38,539 bases of DNA from Candidatus Buchananbacteria bacterium (GCA_903863425.1 CAIPBY010000012.1:1-38539); one strand, 5' to 3'; positions 16,399-24,771 are shown, numbered from the stretch's first letter. The notes: generated by a model from the sequence alone, not told the origin. Numbers and translations: made by a program.

Positions 16399-17472
16399 AT
16401 GGAAACCAACATTGACTATTTTTTGATGAAGACAAAGGTGGAAGGATTGGATAAGAAATTTGATCTTTCCGATATTGATTCTCGAAAGGAGTATTTCGAG
16501 GCCAAAGCCGGTGACGAGATCAAGAAGTTAAAGGAATTTTTTGAAACCAACACCTTTATTGCCTATTTGCTCGGCAAGAAGAATTCCGGCAAAGGAACTT
16601 ACACTAAGTTGCTTGCGGAAATTTTTGGCAAGGACAAAATCGGCCACATCTCGGTGGGAGATATTGTCCGAGCTATTCACGCCGATATGGAAGACCCGAT
16701 CAAAAAGCAGGAGTTGCTTGATTATTTGAAAGCCAATTATCGAGGCTATATGTCGTTTGATGATGCGGTTAATGCGCTTCTTGGGCGTGATACCAAAACC
16801 TTGCTTCCCTCGGAATTCATTCTGGCTTTGCTTCAGAAAGAAATTGATAAAAGGCCGAAATCATCACTATTTATCGATGGTTTTCCTCGAGATTTGGATC
16901 AGATTTCTTATTCCCTTTTTTTCCGCAATTTGATTAATTACAGACAGGATCCAGATGTGTTTGTAGCCATTAACATCCCTGAAGCGGTTATTGATGAGAG
17001 AATGAAGAACAGGGTAGTCTGTCCGATTTGCAAAACTCCAAGAAGTTTGAAATTGTTAGCGACCAAGGAAGTGGGATTTGACCAGGAGAAAAAGGAATAT
17101 TATTTGAAATGCGATAATCCAGAATGTAATGGCGTCAAAATGGTAGGCAAAGAAGGTGATAGCATGGGCATTGAATCCATCAGAGATAGATTAGAATTAG
17201 ATCAGAAATTAATTGATAAGATCATGGAACTCCATGGCGTGCCCAAGATTTTGCTTCGCAATGCGCTTCCAGTGGCTATGGCTCATGATTTGATTGATGA
17301 TTATGAAATCACCCCAGAGTATAGCTATGAATTAGCCGAGGATGGTAAAGTGCTCACGCACGAAAAACCATGGGCTACCAAGGATGATGAAGGTAATGAG
17401 GCTTATAGTTTGATGGCACCGGCGGTGGTTGTTTCTTGGTTGAAGCAGTTGGTGAAGGCGTTTGAATTATAA
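16399..17472 (+). CDS. Divergent adenylate-kinase-family nucleoside monophosphate kinase
   Basis: 357 aa, well above the 180-225 aa of Adk. The P-loop GKKNSGKGT is at residues 59-67, after an extra N-terminal segment of about 50 residues. The NMP-binding/lid-hinge motif DGFPRDLDQ is present. A lid with two Cys pairs (CPIC and CDNPEC) suggests zinc binding. A C-terminal extension follows after about 290. A standard adk exists at 37624, so this may serve another NMP or another role. Substrate unknown. Confidence 0.8.
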   Translation: METNIDYFLMKTKVEGLDKKFDLSDIDSRKEYFEAKAGDEIKKLKEFFETNTFIAYLLGKKNSGKGTYTKLLAEIFGKDKIGHISVGDIVRAIHADMEDPIKKQELLDYLKANYRGYMSFDDAVNALLGRDTKTLLPSEFILALLQKEIDKRPKSSLFIDGFPRDLDQISYSLFFRNLINYRQDPDVFVAINIPEAVIDERMKNRVVCPICKTPRSLKLLATKEVGFDQEKKEYYLKCDNPECNGVKMVGKEGDSMGIESIRDRLELDQKLIDKIMELHGVPKILLRNALPVAMAHDLIDDYEITPEYSYELAEDGKVLTHEKPWATKDDEGNEAYSLMAPAVVVSWLKQLVKAFEL

Positions 17473-17493
17473 AATATTTTTCTTTATCTCAAA

Positions 17494-17660
17494 CCCACCT
17501 TTTTAAAAAGGTGGGGCCAAAACGCAAGCGTACAAAATCATGGCCAAATTTTCCCTGCGCTCACTAAGCCACATGCGCCTCTGCTGAGGCTATATGCTGG
17601 CTATACACGCTCGCGCTTAGGGAAAATTGGCAACAATATTTTGTAATGCTTGCAAGGGTG
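17494..17660. repeat. Composite palindromic intergenic element
   Basis: It begins with a perfect 22-bp palindrome (17494-17515, CCCACCTTTTT and complement). Then come inverted arms of about 33 bases: the left (from about 17525) reads GCAAGCGTACAAAATCATGG and continues to TTTTCCCT; the right begins AGGGAAAATTGG and ends with ATGCTTGCAAGG near 17656. The 17473-17758 gap otherwise holds only the terminator at 17698; no gene is seen. A related core (AAAATCATGGC) recurs near 38461. Confidence 0.7.
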
Positions 17661-17697
17661 CGGGTACAAATACAAATTTAAATTTAATAAAAAAAAT

Positions 17698-17725
17698 AAT
17701 GCCCGGAACCTCACTCGCGGGCATT
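17698..17725. terminator. Bidirectional intrinsic terminator
   Basis: AATGCCCG (17698-17705) pairs with CGGGCATT (17718-17725). T runs follow on both strands (ATTTTT on plus; ATTATTTTTTTT on minus). It sits between convergent genes and would end both the kinase-like transcript and the minus-strand gene. Confidence 0.8.
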
Positions 17726-17758
17726 TTTGGTTGTGTTGATTGAATCGCAATCCCTTTT

Positions 17759-18277
17759 TTAAGGCGTGGGTTCGGTGGACGCTATTTCGTCCGGCCAGAC
17801 CCAGAAATCGCGGTCATCGGTGAACCACTTGAAGAATCGTTTCAGCTCGTCAATTCTTCTGCCGTAGCCGTTTTTACGCCCAAGCCGACATTCGTGTCTG
17901 GCATATTCGCCTGGAAAGCGATCCACCGTTCCAGCAAGAACGACGGCTGGTCCGCCAGGCATTGTATTGCTGGCGAAATGTTTTCCGATTGCTCGGATTC
18001 TCTTTTTCGCCTCTTGGCATAAGGGATCCTGGCAGATTTCCACATGTGCAGTGAATTTCGCTGCCAGTTCATTGGTGAAGCCGAATTTATTCGCGTGGTT
18101 GGCTTCAAGCCACTTTTTGGTTATGCGAAGCTCGAGGTCTTCTCCATCTGCGTTTTCGCCAATCAGAATCACGACCGTGTTCCAAAAGATATTGTGAAAC
18201 AAGTCAGCAAAGAGCCATCCTGCCGCACGCTTCATTCCCTTGGATATCTCTTCACAGGTATACTCACGTTCAGCCAT
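17759..18277 (-). CDS. Hypothetical protein, minus-strand orphan
   Basis: 172 aa, no recognised family. Predicted soluble and mixed alpha/beta, rich in charged and aromatic residues (WLFADLFHNIFWNTVVILIGE; WFTDDRDFWVWPDE near the end), with Cys at CQDPLC. A strong ribosome-binding site GGAGG lies 9 bases before the ATG, unlike nearly all neighbours. A possible minus promoter is TTGACA (18360-18365) with a weak TACTCT 17 bases on. A terminator follows the stop. Base use looks more GC-rich than its neighbours. Orientation, signals and composition suggest an acquired gene. Confidence 0.72.
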   Translation of the reverse strand: MAEREYTCEEISKGMKRAAGWLFADLFHNIFWNTVVILIGENADGEDLELRITKKWLEANHANKFGFTNELAAKFTAHVEICQDPLCQEAKKRIRAIGKHFASNTMPGGPAVVLAGTVDRFPGEYARHECRLGRKNGYGRRIDELKRFFKWFTDDRDFWVWPDEIASTEPTP

Positions 18278-18403
18278 TGGATTAATCCTCCATTGTTGTG
18301 GCCTCTTGTCAATAACTCCAAAATGAACATAAATAGAGAGTACTTAAAATTACATATTTTGTCAATATTTTTTAATCCAAATTACATAATAACTTAGCGG
18401 ATT

Positions 18404-18571
18404 GGGGTTTGGGGGGAGCACCTTTCGCCAAAGCGCGAGTTGTAAGCCGAACCTCAGCCAGCAGGATGAGGTGAGCGAAACGAAGCGCGAATTAGCAAGG
18501 TATAAATCCCACCGAGCATAAGGCGAAATTGCGTACCCCAAAACCTTTGGTTCTTTCAGTTATGAAAGAAC
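18404..18571. repeat. Palindromic element plus hairpin in a 379-base gene-free stretch
   Basis: Ends of the first element are inverted: GGGGTTTGGGG...TTTCGCC (18404-18429) and GGCGAAATTGCGTACCCC followed by AAAACC (18522-18544). Directly after it is a perfect 9-bp hairpin GTTCTTTCA/TGAAAGAAC (18550-18558, 18563-18571). The stretch 18278-18656 also holds the possible promoter of the minus-strand gene and the rpmB terminator, and no other gene is visible. Confidence 0.65.
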
Positions 18572-18606
18572 ATGAGAAATAGCTGAGAAATAATATAAAA
18601 GATAAT

Positions 18607-18649
18607 AAAAAACAAAAAACACCTTATTAGTAGGTGTTTTTTGTTTTTT
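18607..18649. terminator. Terminator of rpmB (long perfect stem)
   Basis: Perfect 18-bp arms (AAAAAACAAAAAACACCT, 18607-18624; complement 18632-18649) with a 7-base loop. T-rich arms on both strands make it able to work in both directions. It begins 8 bases after the rpmB stop on the minus strand. Confidence 0.8.
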
Positions 18650-18656
18650 GAGATTT

Positions 18657-18830
18657 TTACTTCCCCTTATTCACAGTTTTGATGCATCTGGCGCAGATTT
18701 TGGTCTTGACGCCATCAAGTTTTTTGGATTGAAGATTTATTTTCTGTTTTCTTTTGGTCTTTACTTTGGAATGGCTGACATTAAATGAGGTGTTGGTGCC
18801 TCTGCCACAGACTTCGCATGATTTAGACAT
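18657..18830 (-). CDS. rpmB: 50S ribosomal protein L28
   Basis: 57 aa, read on the minus strand from ATG 18828-18830. It starts MSKSCEVCGRGTNTSFNVSH and continues with a basic stretch (SKVKTKRKQK), the standard L28 pattern of a Cys motif followed by NxVSHS. Two CxxC pairs (C5/C8 and C46/C49) fit the zinc-binding form. L28 is a 50S protein. A promoter (TTGACT, 18946-18951; TATGAT, 18923-18928 on the minus strand) and the terminator at 18607 make it a single-gene unit. Confidence 0.93.
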   Translation of the reverse strand: MSKSCEVCGRGTNTSFNVSHSKVKTKRKQKINLQSKKLDGVKTKICARCIKTVNKGK

Positions 18831-18837
18831 GATATTT

Positions 18838-18919
18838 AGTTAAAAGTTTATAAAGTTATCAAGTTATAAAGTAAGTCCAAAGAAACTTTATGAACTTTCA
18901 ACTTTATAACTTTATAACT
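18838..18919. repeat. TTATAAAGTT-family inverted repeat
   Basis: Left arm AGTTTATAAAGTTATCAAGTTATAAAG-like (18838-18872) and right arm CTTTATGAACTTTCAACTTTATAAC-like (18889-18919). It lies directly in front of rpmB (read on minus) within the divergent region to the protease gene. Confidence 0.8.
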
Positions 18920-18922
18920 GAA

Positions 18923-18951
18923 ATCATAACAAATTTGTGCAAATAAGTCAA
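18923..18951 (-). promoter_or_regulatory. Promoter of rpmB
   Basis: Minus-strand TTGACT (18946-18951), a 17-base spacer and TATGAT (18923-18928). Transcription would pass through the adjacent inverted repeat before the rpmB start. Confidence 0.6.
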
Positions 18952-18963
18952 TTATGTTATATT
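18935..18963 (+). promoter_or_regulatory. Promoter of the site-2 protease gene
   Basis: TTGTGC (18935-18940), a 17-base spacer and TATATT (18958-18963) with an extended TGT just before it. It overlaps the divergent rpmB promoter, so the two may interfere. Confidence 0.55.
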
Positions 18964-18995
18964 AATAAGGAAAATAATAATCATAGTATGATTTT

Positions 18996-19631
18996 ATGCC
19001 CATAACTTGGATTCTTTCCCAACCTTTATTTTTTGTGGCCTGGATTGTTGCCATTGTGGTCACTTTGACTATCCATGAATTTTCTCATGCCCTAGCTGCC
19101 AATTATTTTGGTGATGATACGGCCAAGCAATCAGGCCGTTTGAGCCTTAATCCCTTAGTCCATGTAGATCCTATTGGTTTCCTGATGATGCTTCTAATTG
19201 GTTTCGGCTGGGCCAAGCCGGTGCCAGTAAATTCATATAATTTACGTCGTCCCAGATTAGCCATGGCCGTAATTTCTCTCGCCGGACCAGGCGCTAACTT
19301 AATCGGATTTATCGTTTTTGGCATAGTTTTGAAGATTTTGGCGCCATTTTTGGGCCCTGCCAATTTACTTACAAATTTCCTATTTTTACTTGTTTTGATT
19401 AATGTATCGTTGATGCTTTTCAATCTTATTCCTATTCCACCGTTAGACGGTTCCAAGGTGCTTTTTAGCATATTGCCCGATAAATATGCTGATTTTAAGG
19501 ATAAATTATCGCATTATGGGCCATTTGTTTTGCTAATTTTAGTGTTTGCCGACTCATTTTTGGGTTTCGATCTCTTTGGCAAGGCTTTTGGCTTAATTTT
19601 CAGCAATTTGTCAATATTTTTTAATTTTTAA
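18996..19631 (+). CDS. Site-2 protease family (M50) membrane metalloprotease
   Basis: 211 aa, compact with about six hydrophobic segments. The zinc motif HEFSH is at residues 27-31 inside a membrane helix. The second ligand motif is in NLIPIPPLDGSKV (NPDG-type). The short form without PDZ domain is common in bacteria, including CPR. It probably performs intramembrane proteolysis; the substrate is unknown. It has its own promoter. Confidence 0.92.
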   Translation: MPITWILSQPLFFVAWIVAIVVTLTIHEFSHALAANYFGDDTAKQSGRLSLNPLVHVDPIGFLMMLLIGFGWAKPVPVNSYNLRRPRLAMAVISLAGPGANLIGFIVFGIVLKILAPFLGPANLLTNFLFLLVLINVSLMLFNLIPIPPLDGSKVLFSILPDKYADFKDKLSHYGPFVLLILVFADSFLGFDLFGKAFGLIFSNLSIFFNF

Positions 19632-19650
19632 GCTGGTTTAGTATTCCGTC

Positions 19651-19679
19651 TTGACTTTTGCCCGGTAATTGTTTAAAAT
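19651..19679 (+). promoter_or_regulatory. Promoter of the rpsL operon
   Basis: TTGACT (19651-19656), a 17-base spacer and TAAAAT (19674-19679). It gives a leader of about 105 bases before rpsL. Confidence 0.75.
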
Positions 19680-19756
19680 ATTTATGTATTAAAAAGTAAT
19701 TAACAAGAAATTCCTAGAAATATAAGTATAACCAAAGGACAGCTTATAACTCTCGG

Positions 19757-19779
19757 AATTCCCATCTCGGGAATTTTTT
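19757..19779 (+). terminator. Attenuator-like terminator in the rpsL leader
   Basis: AATTCCC (19757-19763) pairs with GGGAATT (19769-19775), with a 5-base loop and a run of six T. It lies 12 bases before the rpsL ATG and downstream of the promoter. An upstream AAATTCC (19708-19714) can pair with GGAATTT (19770-19776) instead, which would break the terminator. Confidence 0.65.
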
Positions 19780-19791
19780 AAACTATAAATT

Positions 19792-20220
19792 ATGCCAACC
19801 ATTAATCAATTGCTCAAAAAACCAAGAGTAATCAAAAAAGCCAAGTCCAAAACACCTGATTTACAGATAACTTTGGATTCTTTGCATCGTAAGAAAAGAA
19901 CCATGCCCAAGGGTTGTTCCTTTAAGCGTGGCGTGTGCGTCCAAGTTAGAACTACTACTCCGAAGAAACCAAACTCCGCTCTACGAAAAATTGCTAGAGT
20001 TAGGCTTAGCAACGGCCAAGAAGTTACTGCTTATATCCCGGGAATTGGCCATAATTTGCAAGAGCACTCAATCGTTATGGTTCGTGGTGGCAGGGTAAAA
20101 GATTTGCCTGGTGTCAGATATCATATTGTTCGCGGTGTTTACGATAGTGCTGGCGTGGCCAACAGGAAGAAGGGTCGCAGTTTGTACGGTATGAAGAAAG
20201 AGAAGAAAGCCACGAAATAG
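19792..20220 (+). CDS. rpsL: 30S ribosomal protein S12
   Basis: 142 aa. The decoding-centre loop [13 protein letters not shown] and the loop [13 protein letters not shown] are intact, including the lysines linked to streptomycin sensitivity. An insertion of about 20 residues after the N-terminal segment gives the longer form, as in Bacillus S12. It is first in the str operon, behind a promoter and an attenuator-like leader. Confidence 0.98.
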   Translation: MPTINQLLKKPRVIKKAKSKTPDLQITLDSLHRKKRTMPKGCSFKRGVCVQVRTTTPKKPNSALRKIARVRLSNGQEVTAYIPGIGHNLQEHSIVMVRGGRVKDLPGVRYHIVRGVYDSAGVANRKKGRSLYGMKKEKKATK

Positions 20221-20333
20221 TTGAAAGTTCATAAAGTTTATAAAGTTATAAAGTAGGACTCTATAAACTAGAATGAACTTTAAAATAGTATTTAACTTTA
20301 TAACTTGATAACTTTTAACTTTATAACTTAAAT
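20219..20333. repeat. TTATAAAGTT-family inverted repeat between rpsL and rpsG
   Basis: The left arm begins in the rpsL stop codon (TAG) and reads GAAAGTTCATAAAGTTTATA and onward to about 20254. The right arm (about 20299-20330) reads ACTTTATAACTTGATAACTT and onward, ending 5 bases before the rpsG ATG. Confidence 0.85.
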
Positions 20334-20335
20334 TT

Positions 20336-20803
20336 ATGCGAGGTAAACCAGCAACAAAAAGAAAAATAAAACCAGATAGCAAATTCAATCAAGAAAATAT
20401 TGCTAAATTCATTAATTATATAATGGAAAGAGGCAAGAAGGCCACGGCCGAGAAGATTGTTTATGAAGCCATGGATTTGATTTCCCAGAAGACCAAGCTA
20501 GATCCTTTGGATGTGTTCAATACTGCGATGCAAAACATTTCTCCATCTGTAGAAATCAAAGGTAAAAGAGTTGGTGGCGCTAACTATCAAGTTCCAGTCG
20601 CCGTACGATCGGAGAGAAGTTTGACTTTGGGAAGCAGATGGTTGATTGCAGCTGCCAAAGCCAGAAAAGGCAAGAAGATGGCTGAAAAATTAGCTGATGA
20701 AGTTATTAATGCTTACAACAATGAAGGTACAGCGATCAAGAAGAAGCAGGATACTTATAGAATGGCTGAAGCCAATCGTGCTTTTGCGCATTTTTCTAGA
20801 TAA
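20336..20803 (+). CDS. rpsG: 30S ribosomal protein S7
   Basis: 155 aa, normal length. The N-terminal MRGKPATKRKIKPD, the rRNA-binding helix region around VEIKGKRVGGANYQVPVAV and the C-terminal DTYRMAEANRAFAHF are all typical. S7 nucleates the 30S head. It is the second gene of the str operon; the following gene is a Nudix protein instead of fusA. Confidence 0.98.
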   Translation: MRGKPATKRKIKPDSKFNQENIAKFINYIMERGKKATAEKIVYEAMDLISQKTKLDPLDVFNTAMQNISPSVEIKGKRVGGANYQVPVAVRSERSLTLGSRWLIAAAKARKGKKMAEKLADEVINAYNNEGTAIKKKQDTYRMAEANRAFAHFSR

Positions 20804-20817
20804 ATAAATTTTTTAAT

Positions 20818-21477
20818 ATGGCCGCCGAATTACTAGACATTTATTCTTTTGAAGGTGAGCTAGTTGGTCAGATGGAAAAGAAAGAATTTCATGAGACGAT
20901 AAGGCAAGAGTACAAAGAAAAGGGCTCAACCTCAATTAGACATAAGCATGTCCGTTTATTCCTTATGACTTCCAAGGGAAGAATAATTTTACAAAGAAGA
21001 TCTAAGTGGAAGGGCGATAATGCTGGAATGTGGGACAAGACAATCGGTGGGCATATTACCAGTGGAGATACTTTTGAATTAACCATGCTGAAGGAATGTG
21101 CGGAAGAATTAGGAATACCAGCAACAATCGTTAAGCCAGAAGATTTTGATAAGGTATCTTCTACCACAGATTTACATGTTTTGGCCATATTGAAACCATT
21201 AATTCTTTTGGATAATTATCAATCTCATAGAATGCATGGCGGAGAGAAATGGACGGAAAGTAGTATTACTCAATTTTTCTTTGGTTATTATGATGGAGCC
21301 ATTAGATTTATTGATAGCGAGTCATGTGGCGTACAAGTTTTTACCCGAGAAGAGCTAGAAGAAGAGGCTAAGGCCAGCCCTGAAAATTTTACTGACGACA
21401 TAAGATATATGATTAATAAATTTGGGACACTGATTAAGCCAGCTGAAAAGAAAATAGAGCATGTTTTGAATATTTAG
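20818..21477 (+). CDS. Nudix-fold hydrolase or isomerase-like protein
   Basis: 219 aa. The Nudix box lies at residues 78-100 (GHITSGDTFELTMLKECAEELGI) with two conservative changes: Asp84 for the first Glu and Lys92 for Arg. The preceding segment (RLFLMTSKGRIILQRRSKWKGDNAGMWDKTIGGH) resembles IPP-isomerase-like Nudix proteins. The substrate cannot be told. It is inserted between rpsG and fusA, 14 bases after rpsG, so it is co-expressed with the translation genes. Confidence 0.85.
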   Translation: MAAELLDIYSFEGELVGQMEKKEFHETIRQEYKEKGSTSIRHKHVRLFLMTSKGRIILQRRSKWKGDNAGMWDKTIGGHITSGDTFELTMLKECAEELGIPATIVKPEDFDKVSSTTDLHVLAILKPLILLDNYQSHRMHGGEKWTESSITQFFFGYYDGAIRFIDSESCGVQVFTREELEEEAKASPENFTDDIRYMINKFGTLIKPAEKKIEHVLNI

Positions 21478-21493
21478 AAATTATTTAAAAATT

Positions 21494-21548
21494 CCAAAAT
21501 TGAAAATTGTTTGAAAATTATAAATTAAAAATTGAAAATTATAAAAAT
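21494..21548. repeat. TTGAAAATT-family repeat before fusA
   Basis: A/T-rich words AATTGAAAATTGTTTGAAAA and AAAAATTGAAAATTATAAAA occupy the spacer up to the fusA start. They are the same words as the longer inverted copy before adk (37488-37612), but in one orientation only. Confidence 0.65.
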
Positions 21549-21550
21549 GT

Positions 21551-23683
21551 ATGCCCCGTAAAATTCCTATTGAAAAAATCAGAAATATCGGTATTATCGC
21601 CCATATCGACGCTGGAAAGACAACTGTCTCCGAGCGTATTTTGTTCTACACCGGCAAGAAGCACAAAATCGGCGAAGTTCATGAAGGTGAAGCTACGATG
21701 GATTGGATGGAACAAGAGCAAGAAAGAGGTATTACCATCACTTCTGCGGCCACGACTTGTTTCTGGCCGAATGCGCAGTGGCTGGGAGGCGGGGATATCC
21801 AAATCAATATCATTGATACTCCCGGACATGTGGATTTCACAGCTGAAGTGGAGAGATCTCTTCGCGTGCTTGATGGCGGTGTCATTGTCTTCGATGGCGT
21901 GGCCGGCGTAGAGCCTCAATCAGAAACTGTTTGGCGACAATCAGAGAAATATCATGTGCCAAAAATCGGATTTGTAAACAAAATGGATCGGATGGGCGCC
22001 AATTTCTACAATGACATGAATTCCATTCATGAGAGACTCACCGCTAATGCTCATCCAATACAACTGCCAATCGGCGCCGCTGATACTTTTACCGGCATCA
22101 TTGATTTGTTTGAGATGAAAGCTGAAGTTTACCAAGATGAGTTGGGTACTAAATGGGAAGTAACCGATGTGCCCGCTGATGAGCTGGAGCGAGCCAAGGA
22201 ATTCAGAGCCAAGTTGGTTGAAGCCATTGTAGAAAATGATGAAAAATTAATGGAGAGATATTTGGCCGGAGAAGAAATTTCTATTCCAGATTTGAAAAAA
22301 ACCTTACGACGTGCAGTTATTGATAATAAAATTGTGCCGATTCTTTGCGGTTCTGCTTTGAAGAACAAGGGTGTGCAATTTTTGCTTAATGCCATTGATG
22401 AATATTTGCCATCGCCAATGGATGTTTCGGCACCGCTGGGAACTGATGTCGATGACGAAGAGAAGAAAGTGGAAGTGAAAGTTTCTGACGATGCTCCGAT
22501 GGCTGGGTTAGCATTTAAGATCGCCACTGATCCTTTTGTTGGTAAATTAGTATTTTTCAGAGTATATAGTGGAGTTATGAAATCAGGATCATATCTAGTA
22601 AATAATTCCAATGGCAACAAAGAGAGAATCGGCCGAATACTTAGAATGCATGCCAATTCCCGAGAAGAAATTGATGAAGTGTATGCCGGAGAAATTGCCG
22701 CCATTGTCGGTATCAGACAAGTTACGACTGGTGATACTTTGTCAGATCCAAGTTTCCCAGTGCACTTAGAAAATATTACTTTCCCTGAACCGGTTATTGA
22801 TATTGCGGTTGAGCCCAAGACCAAAGTTGATCAAGAAAAAATGGGATTTGCTTTGGCCAAGCTGGCTGAAGAGGATCCGACTTTCCGCGTGCACACTGAT
22901 GAAGAAACCATGCAGACGATTATTTCTGGCATGGGAGAGTTGCATTTGGATATTATCGTGGATCGTATGAAAAGAGAATTCAAGGTTGAAGCCAATATCG
23001 GCGCTCCTCAAGTCGCCTATCGTGAAACCATCAAAGGCAAAGCCGAAGCTGAAGGCAAATATATCAGGCAATCTGGTGGACGCGGACAATATGGTCATTG
23101 CTGGATCAGGATTGAACCGTCAGAAGCCAACAAAGGATTTGAATTTTTTGATGAAACAAAAGGCGGTGCTATTCCCAAGGAATATATTAAGCCAATTGAA
23201 AAAGGCATTAAGGAAGCCATGGCCAGAGGAATCCTTGCTGGTTATCCTGCGATTGATATCAAGGCGACAGTATATGATGGATCATTTCACGAAGTTGACT
23301 CTTCAGAAGCAGCTTTTAAAATCGCTGGATCACTTGCTTTCCAGGAAGCTTCCAAGCGCGCCACTCCGATTATCCTTGAGCCAGTTATGAAAATCGAGGT
23401 TGTTACTCCAGAGCAATTCATGGGAGATATTATTGGTGATCTTAATTCCAGACGCGCGATTATTCTTTCCATGGCTGATAGAGGAGCAGGCGCGACGGCT
23501 CTGAAAATTATTACGGCTAATGTTCCGTTGTCTGAAATGTTTGGTTATACTACGACTCTAAGGTCAATGTCACAAGGCAGAGCCTCATCTTCTATGGAAT
23601 TTTTCCAATACTGTGAAGTGCCGAAGAATGTAGAAATGAAGATCGTAGAAGGCAGGAAGGGAACAGGAGAGAAGAGAATATAA
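21551..23683 (+). CDS. fusA: Elongation factor G
   Basis: 710 aa, normal EF-G length. It has the GTPase motifs AHIDAGKTT (G1), DTPGHVDF (G3) and NKMD (G4), followed by the translocase domains II-V, with [20 protein letters not shown] in domain III and the domain IV loop region around [11 protein letters not shown]. It translocates tRNA-mRNA on the ribosome. The spacer upstream is a TTGAAAATT-type repeat. Confidence 0.98.
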   Translation: MPRKIPIEKIRNIGIIAHIDAGKTTVSERILFYTGKKHKIGEVHEGEATMDWMEQEQERGITITSAATTCFWPNAQWLGGGDIQINIIDTPGHVDFTAEVERSLRVLDGGVIVFDGVAGVEPQSETVWRQSEKYHVPKIGFVNKMDRMGANFYNDMNSIHERLTANAHPIQLPIGAADTFTGIIDLFEMKAEVYQDELGTKWEVTDVPADELERAKEFRAKLVEAIVENDEKLMERYLAGEEISIPDLKKTLRRAVIDNKIVPILCGSALKNKGVQFLLNAIDEYLPSPMDVSAPLGTDVDDEEKKVEVKVSDDAPMAGLAFKIATDPFVGKLVFFRVYSGVMKSGSYLVNNSNGNKERIGRILRMHANSREEIDEVYAGEIAAIVGIRQVTTGDTLSDPSFPVHLENITFPEPVIDIAVEPKTKVDQEKMGFALAKLAEEDPTFRVHTDEETMQTIISGMGELHLDIIVDRMKREFKVEANIGAPQVAYRETIKGKAEAEGKYIRQSGGRGQYGHCWIRIEPSEANKGFEFFDETKGGAIPKEYIKPIEKGIKEAMARGILAGYPAIDIKATVYDGSFHEVDSSEAAFKIAGSLAFQEASKRATPIILEPVMKIEVVTPEQFMGDIIGDLNSRRAIILSMADRGAGATALKIITANVPLSEMFGYTTTLRSMSQGRASSSMEFFQYCEVPKNVEMKIVEGRKGTGEKRI

Positions 23684-23704
23684 AAATTGTAATTTAAAAT
23701 AAAA

Positions 23705-23760
23705 GCGCCCCGGACAGTGAAACGAACGCGTTCGAATGCGTTGCTCAAAGTCGCGGGGGC
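23705..23760 (-). terminator. Terminator of the minus-strand membrane-protein gene
   Basis: On the minus strand a GC-rich stem (CGCCCC with GGGGCG) encloses a 12-base palindrome CGAACGCGTTCG and is followed by CTTTTATTTT. It lies between the convergent fusA and the minus-strand gene. Confidence 0.6.
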
Positions 23761-23781
23761 GAGGCGAGGCGGATATTCCCA

Positions 23782-24099
23782 TCAATCCTCCTTTCTGTTC
23801 TGGATGGGAAATATGAAAATATTTGTTAGAGGCGGAGGCGTCGCCTTGGCGGGTTTATCCATGTAGTGGCAGTAGATGGCAAAGATGACTACTGGGGTAG
23901 CGCCTATGACAATCGGTAGCATGCCTACACAAAGAAACGCCGTTACTTTGGAAATATAGTGCATCTTCTCTAAGTATTCCAACAGCGCATTACTACCAGC
24001 CACGAATGCAATTAAAGCAACGGCGACGATCTCTATGAGGAGAACAATTCCCGCGCCTATCGCATTATCCTTTATTGCCTTTTTCGTTTTTTGTTGCAT
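23782..24099 (-). CDS. Small two-helix membrane protein, minus-strand orphan
   Basis: 105 aa with a basic N-terminus and two hydrophobic segments (about 14-36 and 52-80), then a short Pro/Lys-rich tail. The family is not recognised. A ribosome-binding site AAGGAG lies 8 bases before the ATG. A perfect-consensus minus promoter sits about 60 bases upstream, and a terminator follows. It is an independent unit inserted between fusA and the Phd-like gene. Confidence 0.72.
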   Translation of the reverse strand: MQQKTKKAIKDNAIGAGIVLLIEIVAVALIAFVAGSNALLEYLEKMHYISKVTAFLCVGMLPIVIGATPVVIFAIYCHYMDKPAKATPPPLTNIFIFPIQNRKED

Positions 24100-24156
24100 T
24101 TTTTAGGCTCCTTCTTAAGCTTGAGGTGAAATGAACTTACTCTATCTTCAATTTCA

Positions 24157-24185
24157 ATTATAGCATACTATCCAATTCCTGTCAA
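24157..24185 (-). promoter_or_regulatory. Consensus promoter of the minus-strand membrane protein
   Basis: On the minus strand TTGACA (24180-24185), exactly 17 bases, then TATAAT (24157-24162). Both boxes are perfect consensus. Confidence 0.8.
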
Positions 24186-24209
24186 TAGCTAATTAAATAT
24201 TTTATCTAA

Positions 24210-24294
24210 ATCCAGCACTAATTTTAGCCAATTTTCAATATAATTTAAATAATCAACGATTTGACCCAGTCATTAATTAAAATTAGTGCTGGAT
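24210..24294. repeat. Perfect 16-bp inverted repeat before the Phd-like gene
   Basis: ATCCAGCACTAATTTT (24210-24225) and AAAATTAGTGCTGGAT (24279-24294) are exact inverted copies 53 bases apart. They enclose a TATAAT at 24239-24244 and end 17 bases before the next ATG. They could be an operator pair, an mRNA hairpin or the ends of a small insertion. Confidence 0.7.
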
Positions 24295-24311
24295 AAATTA
24301 CCCACAATCAT

Positions 24312-24695
24312 ATGTCAAACCTTCAAAAAGTAGTGGATTTGATCAATAAAACTGGGGATAAAGCCATAGTTTTGGATCAAAATGGCGATCCTAACTATGT
24401 TTTGATGGCTTTCAGTGACTATGAACAGCTAATTGTGGGTAAATCAGAGGTTCGTGGCTTGACAGAAGCTGAACTTTTAGATAAGATTAACCGTGATATC
24501 GCAGTCTGGAAAGAAGGTCAAAAATCGCAAGATTTAGACCATGAAGGTCACGATATTCCCAGAGATTTATCTAATTTTAGAAGCTTTGAAGAGGCATTTG
24601 ACGCTGACATAGATCAGCTCAAAGAAGAAGAGGATTTTGATAATGAAGATGAGGAAAAAGACGAGGATAGGTTCTATTTTGAAACAGTAGAATAA
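24312..24695 (+). CDS. Phd/YefM-like N-terminal domain protein with acidic tail
   Basis: 127 aa. Residues 1-43 (KVVDLINKTGDKAIVLDQNGDPNYVLMAFSDYEQL) resemble the DNA-binding N-terminus of Phd/YefM antitoxins. The C-terminal third is strongly acidic (EEEDFDNEDEEKDEDRF). No toxin gene is adjacent, so it may be a solitary regulator. The paired inverted repeats just upstream would suit autoregulation, which is inference. Confidence 0.65.
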   Translation: MSNLQKVVDLINKTGDKAIVLDQNGDPNYVLMAFSDYEQLIVGKSEVRGLTEAELLDKINRDIAVWKEGQKSQDLDHEGHDIPRDLSNFRSFEEAFDADIDQLKEEEDFDNEDEEKDEDRFYFETVE

Positions 24696-24712
24696 TTGCC
24701 TATATTTACCTC

Positions 24713-24740
24713 TTGTAAAATTAATTAATTGTGTTATAAT
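24713..24740 (+). promoter_or_regulatory. Promoter of tuf
   Basis: TTGTAA (24713-24718), a 16-base spacer and TATAAT (24735-24740) with an extended TGT before the -10. It gives a tuf leader of about 124 bases. Confidence 0.7.
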
Positions 24741-24771
24741 AATTAAGCATTTAAAAATACTAATAAACCTG

